Shown here: piece by piece, positions 41,751 to 51,514 of the stretch | Layout: each line of letters opens with the position of its first letter | How positions within the stretch are numbered: the stretch's first letter is position 1 | From: Zhongshania sp. | GTDB taxonomy: Bacteria; Pseudomonadota; Gammaproteobacteria; Pseudomonadales; Spongiibacteraceae | Length of the DNA stretch: 53,410 bases | Direction of reading: 5' to 3' | Assembly: GCA_018066965.1 (NCBI GenBank) | Contig: JAGPVP010000043.1 | Span: forward strand, 1-53,410 | The notes under the pieces: generated by a model | Told to the model about the DNA's origin: nothing | The model's database searches: none | What the model saw: only the letters and a program-made list of their open reading frames with translations | Program-made: the position numbers and the translations under genes

Positions 41751-42524
41751 ATGATTGAAAAAACACACTTCGCTGCCCGACTTTTGCTCGGCGGCCTTGG
41801 CACCTTACTGTGTTCCGCACTGCTACATGCCGAAGTCAGTGGCTTTCAAGACCGGTACTTTGCGGAGGTGGATGGCAGCACATGGGTGCTGCAACTAGAA
41901 ACCAATAAAACCTTTCAATCGATGGTTACCGCGAAGTTACAAATGGGCGACACCCGCAACCGTTACTTGCTCATGGGCGGACTGCGTAATAGCCAAATTA
42001 CCGGCAGCTATAAGCCATTGATGGGAAATTCCGACAGTTTCCGCGGCGAACGCCGTTTTGAAATTAAACGCCTTACTGAAAAGACCCTACGCCTGACTTT
42101 AAACGATGAAAATGGCAAACCCAATCAAAACCTCAATTTCACCTCAAACGCCACACAAGCACCCATAGACACGGCAATTTTAGGCACTTGGCTCACTATA
42201 GCTGAGCCCGCTGGCAGCCTTAACAAGCCCTATTCCGGCGAACAATGGGCTATTCGTTTTATTGACGACGGTACGCTTTGTGAAGACAGCTACACCGTCG
42301 ACACCCGTAAGCCACAGGTACAGAAAGATCCGTGTTTAACCGCGCAGCAGCGTCGCTGGAAAGCCGTAGACGGCAAGATATACACAGCAAATAATAACGA
42401 AGATTGGGCAATGCAATTCAACTATCGCTTGATGGGAGAACGCATGGTGGTGAGCTACCCCGGCGGCAAACGTCGGGTAGCTAATATGGCAAATGATTTA
42501 AAACTAAGCGCGGATAATCGCTAG
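41751..42524 (+). CDS. Exported protein of unknown function
   Basis: I start at ATG 41751 (257 residues), nine bases after a GGGG ribosome site; the upstream ATG at 41745 is too close. The signal peptide ends near LLHA-EV. The mature part has two similar beta-rich halves with W and R residues (STWVLQLETNKTFQS and, later, WAIRFIDDGTLCEDS). I do not recognise a family. Its C-terminus overlaps the panE-like gene on the other strand by 21 bases. Confidence 0.65.
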   Translation: MIEKTHFAARLLLGGLGTLLCSALLHAEVSGFQDRYFAEVDGSTWVLQLETNKTFQSMVTAKLQMGDTRNRYLLMGGLRNSQITGSYKPLMGNSDSFRGERRFEIKRLTEKTLRLTLNDENGKPNQNLNFTSNATQAPIDTAILGTWLTIAEPAGSLNKPYSGEQWAIRFIDDGTLCEDSYTVDTRKPQVQKDPCLTAQQRRWKAVDGKIYTANNNEDWAMQFNYRLMGERMVVSYPGGKRRVANMANDLKLSADNR

Positions 42525-43511
42525 TAATTCGTCGCCACGATAATCTCTGCGACCACCTTGTTCGGCTTGTTGAATCAGGCGTCTAATCTGCTCGTTCACT
42601 GGCACCGAAATACCGTGCTTCGCCGCCAAACGAATCACTTCACCATTTAACCACTCCACTTCCGTTTTACGCCCTCGCTCCAGGTCTTCCCACATAGAGG
42701 ACCGCGCCAAGGGATCGATGGCTAACATCGGTTGCGCCAGCCGTTTAAACACAAAATCTGGCAAGCTCAATACTCTTGGAAGCCACTGCGCAGGGACAGC
42801 CGTTAATTTTTGTATGGGAATATTCTCGGCGGTAATCGCCGCCAGTGCTTCGCGCTGCAAGGCTGCCAAACAGAGCCGATAAGCGCGCTGCGACAACTCG
42901 TCTTTCAAGCAAATGCCTGATAAGGCGTTGATAGGGTTATTCAAATTTAATAACAACTTAGACCAGAGTACCGAGCGCATATCGGCGTGGGTTTTGAAGG
43001 GCGTTCCGCTGGCCTGAAAAAATCCCGCCAACTCCTGCGCCATAGCCGCGTCTTGAATAATAACTTCGCCGTCGGTGCCTGCGTGAAAACAGCCTTTATC
43101 GCCCTGCAAGACATTAAACGCAATCATGCCCGGCAACACCGTATTTTGCGGCATAGCCCGCTGTAATAAAGCCGCATTGCCCACGCCATTTTGTAGGCTT
43201 ATCACGATAGTTTTAGCGTCTAAAACCTTAGCCAAATCCGCCACAACCGCCTCGGTGTCACCAGACTTAACCGTCACGATGATGCAGTCGCGGTCGGCCA
43301 TGGCCGCAATGTCGGTATAAAAGCGCAGTTGTGCAGCGGGAATATGATGATTTAAACCACGAAAATCACTGATACGTAAGCCGTGTTCCGCCACTGTCGC
43401 AGCAATACGTTCACGGCCTAAAAAGCTGACTTCAGCGCCACCCATCAGCAAGGCTGCGCCGACGTAACAACCAATACTACCTGCGCCGATTATTCCCACT
43501 CTTAGTGCCAT
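42504..43511 (-). CDS. panE: 2-dehydropantoate 2-reductase (PanE/ApbA family)
   Basis: A 335-residue NADPH-dependent reductase. The Rossmann motif is VGIIGAGSIGCYVGAAL at the N-terminus. The NADPH loop is followed by SLQNGVGN and, in the C-terminal helical domain, KLLLNLNNPINALSG, with the catalytic lysine and asparagine common in the family. It converts ketopantoate to pantoate for CoA synthesis. Several paralogues reduce other 2-keto acids, so the substrate is not certain. The gene lies 70 bp downstream of the second TonB receptor. Confidence 0.86.
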   Translation of the reverse strand: MALRVGIIGAGSIGCYVGAALLMGGAEVSFLGRERIAATVAEHGLRISDFRGLNHHIPAAQLRFYTDIAAMADRDCIIVTVKSGDTEAVVADLAKVLDAKTIVISLQNGVGNAALLQRAMPQNTVLPGMIAFNVLQGDKGCFHAGTDGEVIIQDAAMAQELAGFFQASGTPFKTHADMRSVLWSKLLLNLNNPINALSGICLKDELSQRAYRLCLAALQREALAAITAENIPIQKLTAVPAQWLPRVLSLPDFVFKRLAQPMLAIDPLARSSMWEDLERGRKTEVEWLNGEVIRLAAKHGISVPVNEQIRRLIQQAEQGGRRDYRGDELLAIIRA

Positions 43512-43581
43512 GCTTTACTCCGCATTTACTCTGTTTAGGTTTATTATTTTAAAACTCATCCAGCTAAGGCACGGCTTACCA

Positions 43582-46098
43582 CTAGTAGCGATACGCCACT
43601 TCAATACCGTAACTTAAAGGCTCTCCCCACAGTACGGCGCGGTCAGCATGGGGCAAATTATCTATAGCGTAAGTTTCGTACTCTTCATCGAGTAAGTTTT
43701 TGCCCCACAGCGCCACACTCACTTTGCCGCTGCCAAAGGCGATGTCATCTAGGCTTACCCGGGCATTCCACAATTGGTAGTCACGCAAAATAGTGTAGGC
43801 CTTTTGCACATCGCCACCGCCCAAGCGTGTGTCCATATAATTGGTGTTAACGTTGGCGTGCAGAACCGCTGACTCGCCCCGCCATGCTATCCAATCAGCA
43901 GACGCGGTATAGCTGTTCACCGGCGCCGCCGAGAAGGCATAGCGCTGGGTGACGTTATTGCCAAAACTGTCGATAACCTCGGTGATTTCAGCGTCTAAAT
44001 AGGCGTATTCCATGGAGATAATAAGATCGTCGCCAATCAAGGCCGTCGCATCAAATTCAAAGCCCGACATCCTAGCCTTGCCTGCATTTAACACTTTGGT
44101 GTCGGCAATGGTGCCGTTGAGGATAAAGTTCATCTGCATGTCGTCGAACTCGGTTCGATAAACATCGGCATTGACCCGCAAGCGACCATTCAGCCACTCG
44201 CTCTTAATTCCCAGCTCGACGGTACGTGCTTTTTCCTCACCAAAGCCATCGGCAAAACCAACGCCGTAATCTATGCCATCCGAAGCTGCGCCTTGATTAC
44301 CATCTAACTGCGGATCACGGGTATTAAAGCCACCACTTTTATAAGCTTCAACAATTTTGCCGTATACATTAATGTCGTCGTTAATTTCATACTCGCTCAG
44401 CAGACTAAAGGAATCGTCTTTAAATCGGCTGTCGCCAGATACATTGTCAAAACGCCGATCACCCGGCAGGCCCGCTTGCATAAAAATCGGGCCCAGCACC
44501 GGACCTAACACTGGGTTTTGCGCCAACTCTGCCAAGGGTACAACCAGCGGCAAACCCGATACCGGAGAATACTCAATAAACACCTCATCGCGCTGATTTT
44601 TAAGGGCGTAACGGTGGTCTCGGGAATGGCGAGCACCCACGGTGAGATGCAGGGCCTTATCCAGAATATCTGGCGTCCACGTAAGTTGCCCAAACGCCGC
44701 TAAGGCCTGATTTTCGACCTGATACTTTTGGCTGAGCAAATTGACGATATGTGCGTCCTCAAAGCCATCAATCGGTGCGGTTAACTGCAAATGAAAGGGG
44801 CTGTTATCCTCAACCGCCGACTCCTCAAAATAATAAGCACCGACGATATACTCAATACCCAGATCGTCTATCGCGCTGCTAAATTGTAATTCGTGCGAGC
44901 TTTGATGTTGCCGAACTTCAGGGCGTACCAACGGCGTTGCACCACCCGTCGCAAACTGCGCCGCAGGACCGTCGTAGCTATTGGTGTCGAGCCGGTAATC
45001 TGCTGCACCAAGACCGCCACCCAAGTCGGTGTAAGCGGCATCCTTTAGCTCACGATACGAGCCGATATACTTAAAATCGCCCAAATCAGTATTAGCACTA
45101 ATGATCAATGCGTGACCTTCCACATCACTATTAGACGCCTCTAAAGGCGAGGTCGTCGCTAATGAGGTCAACATATTATCGGCGAAACGGCTACGGGCCT
45201 GAGCCGCGCCTTTTATCGCGTTGGACTGCCCTTTATTACCATCATGGTCTGGCGGCGTTACCGCTTGAAACATATAGTTGTAGGACTCTAGCTCAGAGCG
45301 ATCGTAGCTGTAATCAAGGCGAACGCGCTCACTAATATCCCAGCCCAAGTCAAAGCGCGCACCTTGAATATCGCGATCGCCAAAATCGCCGCCGGGGCCG
45401 ATGTTGTCCACAAAACCATCACGGCTTTCCGTTAAATACGCAAACTTGACGGCCAAGTTATCGGTCACTGGCAAATTAAGACTGGTTTTTGAGCGAAACA
45501 AGGCACGGTTACCCGCCGACACAATCTGACTAAATTCCATGGCGTCGGTATTGGGGCGCCGCGTAATCAAATTAATGGCCCCGCCGGTGGTATTGCGGCC
45601 ATATAACGTACCCTGTGGCCCGCGCAAAATCTCAATCCGCGCCAGCTCCGCCACATCCATCGACGTACCGCTGGATCTAGCGATATATACACCATCTATA
45701 TACAGTGCGACGGGGGTATCTTGGGTCACCTGTACGTCACCAATACCAATACCACGAATATAGATACGCAGGCTGCCGCCATTAATCGGAAACGGCTCAA
45801 TAGTGAGCCCTGGCACCTTGTTGGAAATATCTTTTAGACCGCTAATACCTTCAACGTTTAAACGCTCTTCATTGAAAACCGTCAGTGATATAGGGGTATC
45901 TTGCAGTGACTCGGTTTTCTTGCGAGCACTGACCAGAACTTCCTCAAGGCGGCTCGCTTCCGCCGCAAAAGTGATATTTGAGTTCAGTATTGCACCCGCG
46001 ACTGCGGCGCAGACCAACATGGATCGCAGCGGCGTTAAGGTCGCAACGGTGCGTAGTCGCACTAAATATGGGAAAGTATTAGCGTGTATAAACGTCAT
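43582..46098 (-). CDS. TonB-dependent outer membrane receptor
   Basis: An 838-residue receptor. The signal is long, so the start may be an internal methionine; the segment MLVCAAVAGAILNSNITFA-AE gives the cleavage region. The TonB box is SRLEEVLVSARKK, followed by the plug domain with GRNTTGGAINLITRRP and the barrel ending GIEVAYRY, the usual terminal aromatic. This is again a catabolic-type receptor with no signalling domain. A GGAAGA ribosome site precedes the longest start. The transported ligand is unknown. It may share a transcript with the panE-like gene. Confidence 0.9.
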   Translation of the reverse strand: MTFIHANTFPYLVRLRTVATLTPLRSMLVCAAVAGAILNSNITFAAEASRLEEVLVSARKKTESLQDTPISLTVFNEERLNVEGISGLKDISNKVPGLTIEPFPINGGSLRIYIRGIGIGDVQVTQDTPVALYIDGVYIARSSGTSMDVAELARIEILRGPQGTLYGRNTTGGAINLITRRPNTDAMEFSQIVSAGNRALFRSKTSLNLPVTDNLAVKFAYLTESRDGFVDNIGPGGDFGDRDIQGARFDLGWDISERVRLDYSYDRSELESYNYMFQAVTPPDHDGNKGQSNAIKGAAQARSRFADNMLTSLATTSPLEASNSDVEGHALIISANTDLGDFKYIGSYRELKDAAYTDLGGGLGAADYRLDTNSYDGPAAQFATGGATPLVRPEVRQHQSSHELQFSSAIDDLGIEYIVGAYYFEESAVEDNSPFHLQLTAPIDGFEDAHIVNLLSQKYQVENQALAAFGQLTWTPDILDKALHLTVGARHSRDHRYALKNQRDEVFIEYSPVSGLPLVVPLAELAQNPVLGPVLGPIFMQAGLPGDRRFDNVSGDSRFKDDSFSLLSEYEINDDINVYGKIVEAYKSGGFNTRDPQLDGNQGAASDGIDYGVGFADGFGEEKARTVELGIKSEWLNGRLRVNADVYRTEFDDMQMNFILNGTIADTKVLNAGKARMSGFEFDATALIGDDLIISMEYAYLDAEITEVIDSFGNNVTQRYAFSAAPVNSYTASADWIAWRGESAVLHANVNTNYMDTRLGGGDVQKAYTILRDYQLWNARVSLDDIAFGSGKVSVALWGKNLLDEEYETYAIDNLPHADRAVLWGEPLSYGIEVAYRY

Positions 46099-46462
46099 TG
46101 TCTTCCATTTCTAATTAGTTTTATGAGGTTCGCGAACAAGCGCCTTCGCCTCTGTGTTCAACACTCATTTACCCGCAAAGCACTAGTGTCAGTTACTATT
46201 AGCCCTTCGTCAAAGCGGAGTAACAATACCACAAGGCCGCCTGACAGAAACCTCGGTAGCGTATCATTAGCCCTCAGGGAAATTGCGCATATCCACACGT
46301 AAAGTACGCGTGTAGGCTAGTTCAGCAAATAGGGCGGTGAGCACTATAGCGACCAGTCCCTTAGCGACTAGCAATTGTCATGAACTGGTAACTGTTTTTG
46401 CTGCAACGCTTTCTATAAAATGCACGTTACTGTGAACAATCGATACCCGAGGCCCATCACTC
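46099..46462. promoter_or_regulatory. Divergent promoter region between TonB receptor and desaturase genes
   Basis: No gene is visible in these 364 bp. Both flanking genes must be transcribed from here. An ACACG/CGTGT repeat (about 46294-46312) is the only small dyad I noticed. No promoter boxes or operators stand out. Confidence 0.35.
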
Positions 46463-47686
46463 ATGCCCGAGCAAACACAGCCTGAAAACATGTCGGCTAA
46501 AGCTATACCACCACTACTGTGGATGCAGACAATTTTGTTTTCCAGCACCTTACTGATCGCACTGATCGGTGTCCCTTGGTATGGCATTAGCCAAGGTTTT
46601 ACGTGGACTGCTTGGCTAGGTTTTTTCCTCGTTTTGGGTGCCAACGGTATGTCTATTACCGCCGGCTACCACCGACTTTGGGCCCACAATAGCTACAAAG
46701 CACACCCACTTTTAAAAATCCTGTATGCCCTGTTCGGCGCCGCCGCCACCCAGAACAGCATTCTAATTTGGGCATCTGGCCATCGCCGCCATCACCGCCA
46801 CGTAGACCATGTGGATAACGACCCATATTCAGCTAAGAAAGGCCTGTGGTTTTCTCATATTGGCTGGATGCTACGCGACTACCCCGCCAGCGCAGAAGAC
46901 TTCTCCAACGCCAAAGATTTACAGCGCGACAAAATTGTCATGTGGCAGCACCGCAACTATTTAGCGCTGGTGCTGTTCATGAACATTGCACCCGCCGTTG
47001 CCCTAGGTTTTATCACCGGCCACATGCTTGAGAACATTCTGCTCGCCGGCGTGCTGCGTTTGGTGGTCAGCCATCACACCACGTTCTTTATTAATTCCCT
47101 CGCGCACTTTTGGGGACGCCGTCCCTACACGGACGAAAACACCGCCCGCGACAATGACTTTTTGGCGCTCCTTACCTACGGTGAGGGCTATCACAACTAC
47201 CACCATATTTTTCAAAATGACTATCGCAACGGCATTCGCTGGTGGCATTACGACCCAACCAAATGGCTGATCAAGTCTGCTTCGTGGATGGGCTTAACCT
47301 GGGATTTACGTAAGATTCCAGATTTCAAAATTCAGCGCGCCGTCATGACTATGCAATTCAAAAAGGCCGAACAAGCCTTACGTAATCGCAAAGGGACTGA
47401 CACCAATCAATTTACCGCCTTCCTAGAACAGGAATACCAACAGTTCTGCGACCACCTAAATGACTGGAATACCGTGAGCCAACGCTGGATGGAGGCCAAA
47501 CGCGAACACCTCGCCGCTCAAAAAGATGCCTTACAACTGAATTTAGCTGGCAAAAAAGACGCTCTACAGCAAAACCTGCACGACGCATGGGAACACGCGA
47601 CCCTGCGTAGCCGTTTAAAAGAGCTGGAATACGCGCTAAAAATGCAGCGCAAGCGCCTGCAAATGCTGACGATGGAAATGGCGTAA
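46463..47686 (+). CDS. Acyl desaturase, membrane delta-9 type
   Basis: A 407-residue membrane-bound di-iron desaturase. The histidine boxes are HRLWAH, HRRHHRHVDH and HNYHH, the eukaryotic-like stearoyl-CoA/lipid desaturase pattern, with four membrane segments and HHTTFFINSLAHFWG between boxes. It introduces a double bond into a saturated acyl chain using O2 and electrons from a ferredoxin or cytochrome b5-like carrier. The C-terminal 80 residues are an amphipathic extension with repeated KDALQ and NL units (AAQKDALQLNL, GKKDALQQNL), longer than in typical family members. Confidence 0.92.
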   Translation: MPEQTQPENMSAKAIPPLLWMQTILFSSTLLIALIGVPWYGISQGFTWTAWLGFFLVLGANGMSITAGYHRLWAHNSYKAHPLLKILYALFGAAATQNSILIWASGHRRHHRHVDHVDNDPYSAKKGLWFSHIGWMLRDYPASAEDFSNAKDLQRDKIVMWQHRNYLALVLFMNIAPAVALGFITGHMLENILLAGVLRLVVSHHTTFFINSLAHFWGRRPYTDENTARDNDFLALLTYGEGYHNYHHIFQNDYRNGIRWWHYDPTKWLIKSASWMGLTWDLRKIPDFKIQRAVMTMQFKKAEQALRNRKGTDTNQFTAFLEQEYQQFCDHLNDWNTVSQRWMEAKREHLAAQKDALQLNLAGKKDALQQNLHDAWEHATLRSRLKELEYALKMQRKRLQMLTMEMA

Positions 47687-47704
47687 CGCCGCCAATTCAT
47701 CACA

Positions 47705-47739
47705 CTATCGTTCTCTCGATGACTTCGAGGGAACGATAG
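47705..47739 (+). terminator. Hairpin after the desaturase gene
   Basis: CTATCGTTC (47705-47713) pairs exactly with GAACGATAG (47731-47739), and an inner CTCGA/CGAG adds to the stem. It lies 19 bp after the desaturase stop. No T-run follows, so it may stabilise the transcript end rather than terminate by itself. Confidence 0.4.
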
Positions 47740-47917
47740 CTCAATTAAATACCGTCATACCCACCCTATCTCTACACCCGTATATCGAATGCAGCGTTGC
47801 GCCGTGTCACCCCATCGTTCTATCCCGTATATTTACGATCATAGATGGATCGCTAAGCTCAACATCTAACACGTCAATGTATTCAACAAAACAAGGCATT
47901 TAACGCAGGGGAAAATA

Positions 47918-48313
47918 ATGGCAATTACCGGCGAATGTTTTTGCGGAAATATTAAATATAAAATTGATGGCAAGCTCAAAGACGCGCGCTCTTGCCACTG
48001 CTCGCGCTGTCGCAAAGCGTTTAGCTCGCAAGCCTCGGCTTATGCCTTAGTAGAGCCACATGAATTTAGCTGGCTACAAGGCGCGGAGTTGTTAACGAGC
48101 TTTGAGTCATTGCCAGAATTTGGTTTTCAGTTTTGCAGCCAATGCGGATCGACCCTGTGCGGCACGCATAACGGAATGCCCCACGGCGTAACGCTAGGCT
48201 GCGTTAATGGCGACCCTGATGTAGAAATTGGCTACCATCTTTTTGTAGGCTCAAAAGCGACATGGGAGATTTTACCGACTGGGGTTACATGCTTTGACGA
48301 AGGTCCGCAATAA
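47918..48313 (+). CDS. GFA-family (glutathione-dependent formaldehyde-activating) protein
   Basis: A 131-residue zinc protein. Cysteine ligands come in the family pattern: GECFCGNIKYKI at the start, then CHCSRCRKAF and FCSQCGSTLCG. The family name comes from Gfa, which binds glutathione and formaldehyde, but most members have unknown roles. It is a stand-alone gene behind the ribosome site AGGGGAAA. Confidence 0.88.
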   Translation: MAITGECFCGNIKYKIDGKLKDARSCHCSRCRKAFSSQASAYALVEPHEFSWLQGAELLTSFESLPEFGFQFCSQCGSTLCGTHNGMPHGVTLGCVNGDPDVEIGYHLFVGSKATWEILPTGVTCFDEGPQ

Positions 48314-48423
48314 ACGTCTGACAAACCTCCCTAACCACAAATACTAGATCGCCTATGTGCATACCCAAGGGACATACACACAGGCGCAGTACACCTAAGT
48401 ATTCAACACGTATCCTGAACGGT

Positions 48424-49428
48424 TTAGTCTATTCTGCCGCGTACACTAAATGCTGGCGACACTAACTCACCCTGCCATAGCAAGTTTGCACTAGCGTCCA
48501 TGCCGGGTAGTACAACCGGCGGCCGATAGACCATTCTAAAACGCTCATTAGGTGCCGCGGCGGCAAGTGATGCCGAACCTGTTACGCCATCTTGTAAGAC
48601 ATACCAGCGCGGCAACGCGGTGTCTAATTCAGCGCGATATTCTTGCCCCGGCGCCAAAGTAATAAGATCGCTTTCTTTCAAGACATAGGGGCTGCAGCGG
48701 GTATCCGCCATGGTGAATCGCCGCCCCGTATCACCCTCAGTTTGTAAGGAAAAACCACAGTGAGCGTCATTATCAGCGATCTGCAAGGGGGTTTCAGACA
48801 CGTTTTTTAAAGTGAGAATAACGGTTGGACTACGCGGCGGTGCTCCTTCACCGCGATCATCTTCCGTCGTCACGGTATTTTGCTCTAAGCGGATACCAAT
48901 ACGACTCCAACGGTAATCCGTTAATACCGCGCGACCGCTGCGCCCTAATGCCATCGCGACTTCCATTGGAATTTGCAAATCATCCCGCTCGCCGCGCTTG
49001 CGTTCAATCTCAATGCCGCTGCCCTGCTGAACAAAATACTGTTCAATGCCGTAGCGAACTTGAATTTGTCCTCCGCTAACTTCTCGACTCACTCTTCCCT
49101 GCAAAAACAGGCCCGCGCTGGGCTTGCGATCCGTCAGGTAATCTAGCTGATAGACATCGCTCGCGCTGGGCTTTAAAACCGCGTAGACCTTATCTTCGCG
49201 CTTTAGCGAGTTCGCCGGTATCGATGACCTAAACCGCGCGGTATCTATAGTGTTAAGCGAGTAGCTGAGCTGAACAAAATCTCCACGAAACGGGTCACGG
49301 GGATCGACGGGCGCCGTGCGCAAATACACCTGCTCACCGCGATGTCGTATCCACTCACGCTCACCTGCCATATACGCCAACACCGCGAACTGACTTAACA
49401 CCAACCCTATAATCAAGACTTTACGCAC
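48424..49428 (-). CDS. GDYXXLXY-domain protein
   Basis: I start at GTG 49428 (334 residues). It overlaps the DUF2157 stop by eight bases and has a GGAGA ribosome site ahead. The open frame extends to ATG 49497, inside the DUF2157 gene. The N-terminus has a membrane anchor (VLIIGLVLSQFAVLAYMAG) and the diagnostic DPFRGDFVQLSYSLN. The family member is usually encoded with DUF2157 or DUF4401 membrane proteins, as here. Function is unknown. A second domain (after about residue 200) is beta-rich with a cysteine pair. Confidence 0.8.
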   Translation of the reverse strand: MRKVLIIGLVLSQFAVLAYMAGEREWIRHRGEQVYLRTAPVDPRDPFRGDFVQLSYSLNTIDTARFRSSIPANSLKREDKVYAVLKPSASDVYQLDYLTDRKPSAGLFLQGRVSREVSGGQIQVRYGIEQYFVQQGSGIEIERKRGERDDLQIPMEVAMALGRSGRAVLTDYRWSRIGIRLEQNTVTTEDDRGEGAPPRSPTVILTLKNVSETPLQIADNDAHCGFSLQTEGDTGRRFTMADTRCSPYVLKESDLITLAPGQEYRAELDTALPRWYVLQDGVTGSASLAAAAPNERFRMVYRPPVVLPGMDASANLLWQGELVSPAFSVRGRID

Positions 49429-50734
49429 GGGGCTTCTCCAGCTTACGACGGGTATTTTGTTTGGAATAACGCAAGCCGACGACAAATAACAGCACACCCA
49501 GCAATAAAAATATTGCTGACCGCGCTAATAAACTCTGAAATAAATCGGTAAACCGTGCAGTACCTAATAAAACCAACATAATGCAGCCCAGCGATAAGAC
49601 TCTGCCCTTGAGGTACTCGGTGCCACGGTACACATACAGCACACCGTAAGCTAAAAATACCAAATTAAACACCAGGCGGCTCAGGCCGCTTACATCGCCG
49701 CCAAACAAGGCTGGCAACACCGCGCACACCAATACCAGCAATACCAAACCACTTTCCAGCCACTGCTCTGGCGATGCCGGCCGCGTAGTGGAACGAGCCA
49801 GTACCACGCCCCAAGCCACTATGGTAAACAGCAGCGGTAATAACACATACAACAAGCCAAAACCGGCAAGCTGCGACATGCCTGACAGCAAGGGAAGCCC
49901 TGTAAACGTGCCAATATAAATTAAGGGCAACCAGAGCATGCTAGCGCAAAAAGAGAAGACAGAAGCACTGGCAGGGAAGGCACTAGCCGCCGCTAATCGT
50001 GCCACCGCAAAGTAACTGCTAAGCAATAACAAACCGACGATGAACAAATACTTGTCGCCAATACCAAACACCGTAAACGCATACGACAGCGGCACGGCGA
50101 GCAGTAATAACACCAACATCGGCGTGGAGCGCTGCAACCACGCCAACGGCAATATAAGCAGTAATAACATCCAGCTCGCGACCGGCAAGTGCCGCCCAAA
50201 TTCAAAGGTTTCTAGCCCGCTCCAGAGCAATAATAGAATCGTCGCCAATACGCCGTGAGCAACCGACGGTAAAGCCCACGCCAAACTCAGCGCCGCAAGA
50301 CACCACAGCAAAAAGCCATTCGGATAATGCGCATCAAAATGATAAATTTGCGCCACTAGCCAAATACCCGCACCAAAGAGCATGGTGCCCAACAGGTGCA
50401 AACTTTCCACCACGCGGGGGTTAGCGTTGTCATTTTTAGCCATCAGCAACGCCGTTCCGTGGGCAGCTAAAATACCCACTGCGATCACCGTCAATTTCAA
50501 ATAGCGGTGCATGCCGTCCCAGTTATAGGCAAACAGCAATATGACACCAAGCCCAAACACGCCGGCGCCCAACAGAGCAAAAATAACTTTGCCCCACGCC
50601 CCGTCACTTTTGGGTCGATATGCAACAAACGCCGGATAGCGGGCATACAAGGTTTGTGCCTGCTGATCATTAATAATGCCCTCCCGCAGCCATTGCGCAA
50701 TTTCAGCGCGTAACCAAGGGTTGTTATTATCCAT
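49421..50734 (-). CDS. DUF2157 multi-pass membrane protein
   Basis: A 437-residue inner-membrane protein. A short soluble N-terminus carries the family pattern WLREGIINDQQAQTLYARYP, followed by about 12 membrane helices beginning GKVIFALLGAGVFGLGVILLFAYNWD. This is the DUF2157 layout, and the partner GDYXXLXY gene overlaps its end. The pair is conserved as a unit in many bacteria and no function is known. Expression is expected from the 150-bp gap after 50735. Confidence 0.83.
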   Translation of the reverse strand: MDNNNPWLRAEIAQWLREGIINDQQAQTLYARYPAFVAYRPKSDGAWGKVIFALLGAGVFGLGVILLFAYNWDGMHRYLKLTVIAVGILAAHGTALLMAKNDNANPRVVESLHLLGTMLFGAGIWLVAQIYHFDAHYPNGFLLWCLAALSLAWALPSVAHGVLATILLLLWSGLETFEFGRHLPVASWMLLLLILPLAWLQRSTPMLVLLLLAVPLSYAFTVFGIGDKYLFIVGLLLLSSYFAVARLAAASAFPASASVFSFCASMLWLPLIYIGTFTGLPLLSGMSQLAGFGLLYVLLPLLFTIVAWGVVLARSTTRPASPEQWLESGLVLLVLVCAVLPALFGGDVSGLSRLVFNLVFLAYGVLYVYRGTEYLKGRVLSLGCIMLVLLGTARFTDLFQSLLARSAIFLLLGVLLFVVGLRYSKQNTRRKLEKPRA

Positions 50735-50884
50735 ATTGCTCCTGCAAAACTAGAGTTACTGAACGAAGGGGGCGGCGAAAAGTGCCTTCCAGCTAGGCAT
50801 TATGGGCAATCAGGGTGCAGTATTAAAGGGCTCACAAGGGAATGTGAATAATAGATTTTTAAGCAGAGAACACATCTTTGGCAT

Positions 50885-50936
50885 AAAAAAAAGCAGTGTT
50901 GCCGAGCGTTTAGTTTAAACGCCCACCAACACTGCC
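50885..50936 (-). terminator. Intrinsic terminator of the adhesin operon
   Basis: On the minus strand GCAGTGTTG...CAACACTGC (50893-50901 with 50927-50935) forms a perfect 9-bp stem, with GCGTTTA/TAAACGC as an inner stem, followed by eight Ts (50892-50885). It is 50 bp past the stop of the 175-residue exported protein gene and closes the adhesin transcript. Confidence 0.88.
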
Positions 50937-50986
50937 AAGGTATTGCTAAACAACGGAAGGCCTAATCAATAGATCACTAAAAAATG

Positions 50987-51514
50987 CTATTTTCTAAACC
51001 AAGGCCGCCGTTTTTCTATTTTTGCTTCCTCCATTCCAGTCGCTACCGCAACACCTAAAAGGCGCCACTCGCCGTAAATCATTTGGTAGAGAAGATCGAA
51101 ATTAACCACTTCTGGGGGTATCGAAAATTTACCGCGCATGCGCAGTAAACCCGTTGCCCCAACCTGCGGTGCAATTTCGTATTCTGGTTGTAGCAACAAA
51201 GCTCGACTTAGATCAACGCCCGACTTCTGCAAGCCCGAAAATAATACGGCGACATCGTCCAAGGTATTTTTACGCTGAAATTCCGGTGCCGCAATTTCAC
51301 GCAACACCGAATAATTCAAGGTATCGTTAGCATGCTCGATGGCTAAAAAAGTTGACCACAGAATCCGCGCACCCTCTGCGGAATCAAACTTCTTTACGTC
51401 TTCGTCAGCATATGCGCTCAAGGCAAGCGCCAAAAACGTCCACACCAACACCATCGATCTGAGTAAACAAAACCCCCGAAATCCGGAGGTCATCGTCGTC
51501 AAACGTTTTACCAT
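50987..51514 (-). CDS. Small exported protein encoded in the adhesin operon
   Basis: A 175-residue protein. The signal peptide includes MVLVWTFLALALSAYA, so the effective start could be an internal methionine. The mature part looks NTF2-like: helical beginning (ARILWSTFLAIEHA) and strands ending NFDLLYQMIYGEWRLLGVAV, reminiscent of DUF4864-type domains. I cannot name the family. The start codon overlaps the adhesin stop by seven bases (51508-51514). This tight coupling suggests a helper in adhesin folding or stability, as known for some trimeric autotransporter partners. That role is inferred. Confidence 0.65.
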   Translation of the reverse strand: MVKRLTTMTSGFRGFCLLRSMVLVWTFLALALSAYADEDVKKFDSAEGARILWSTFLAIEHANDTLNYSVLREIAAPEFQRKNTLDDVAVLFSGLQKSGVDLSRALLLQPEYEIAPQVGATGLLRMRGKFSIPPEVVNFDLLYQMIYGEWRLLGVAVATGMEEAKIEKRRPWFRK

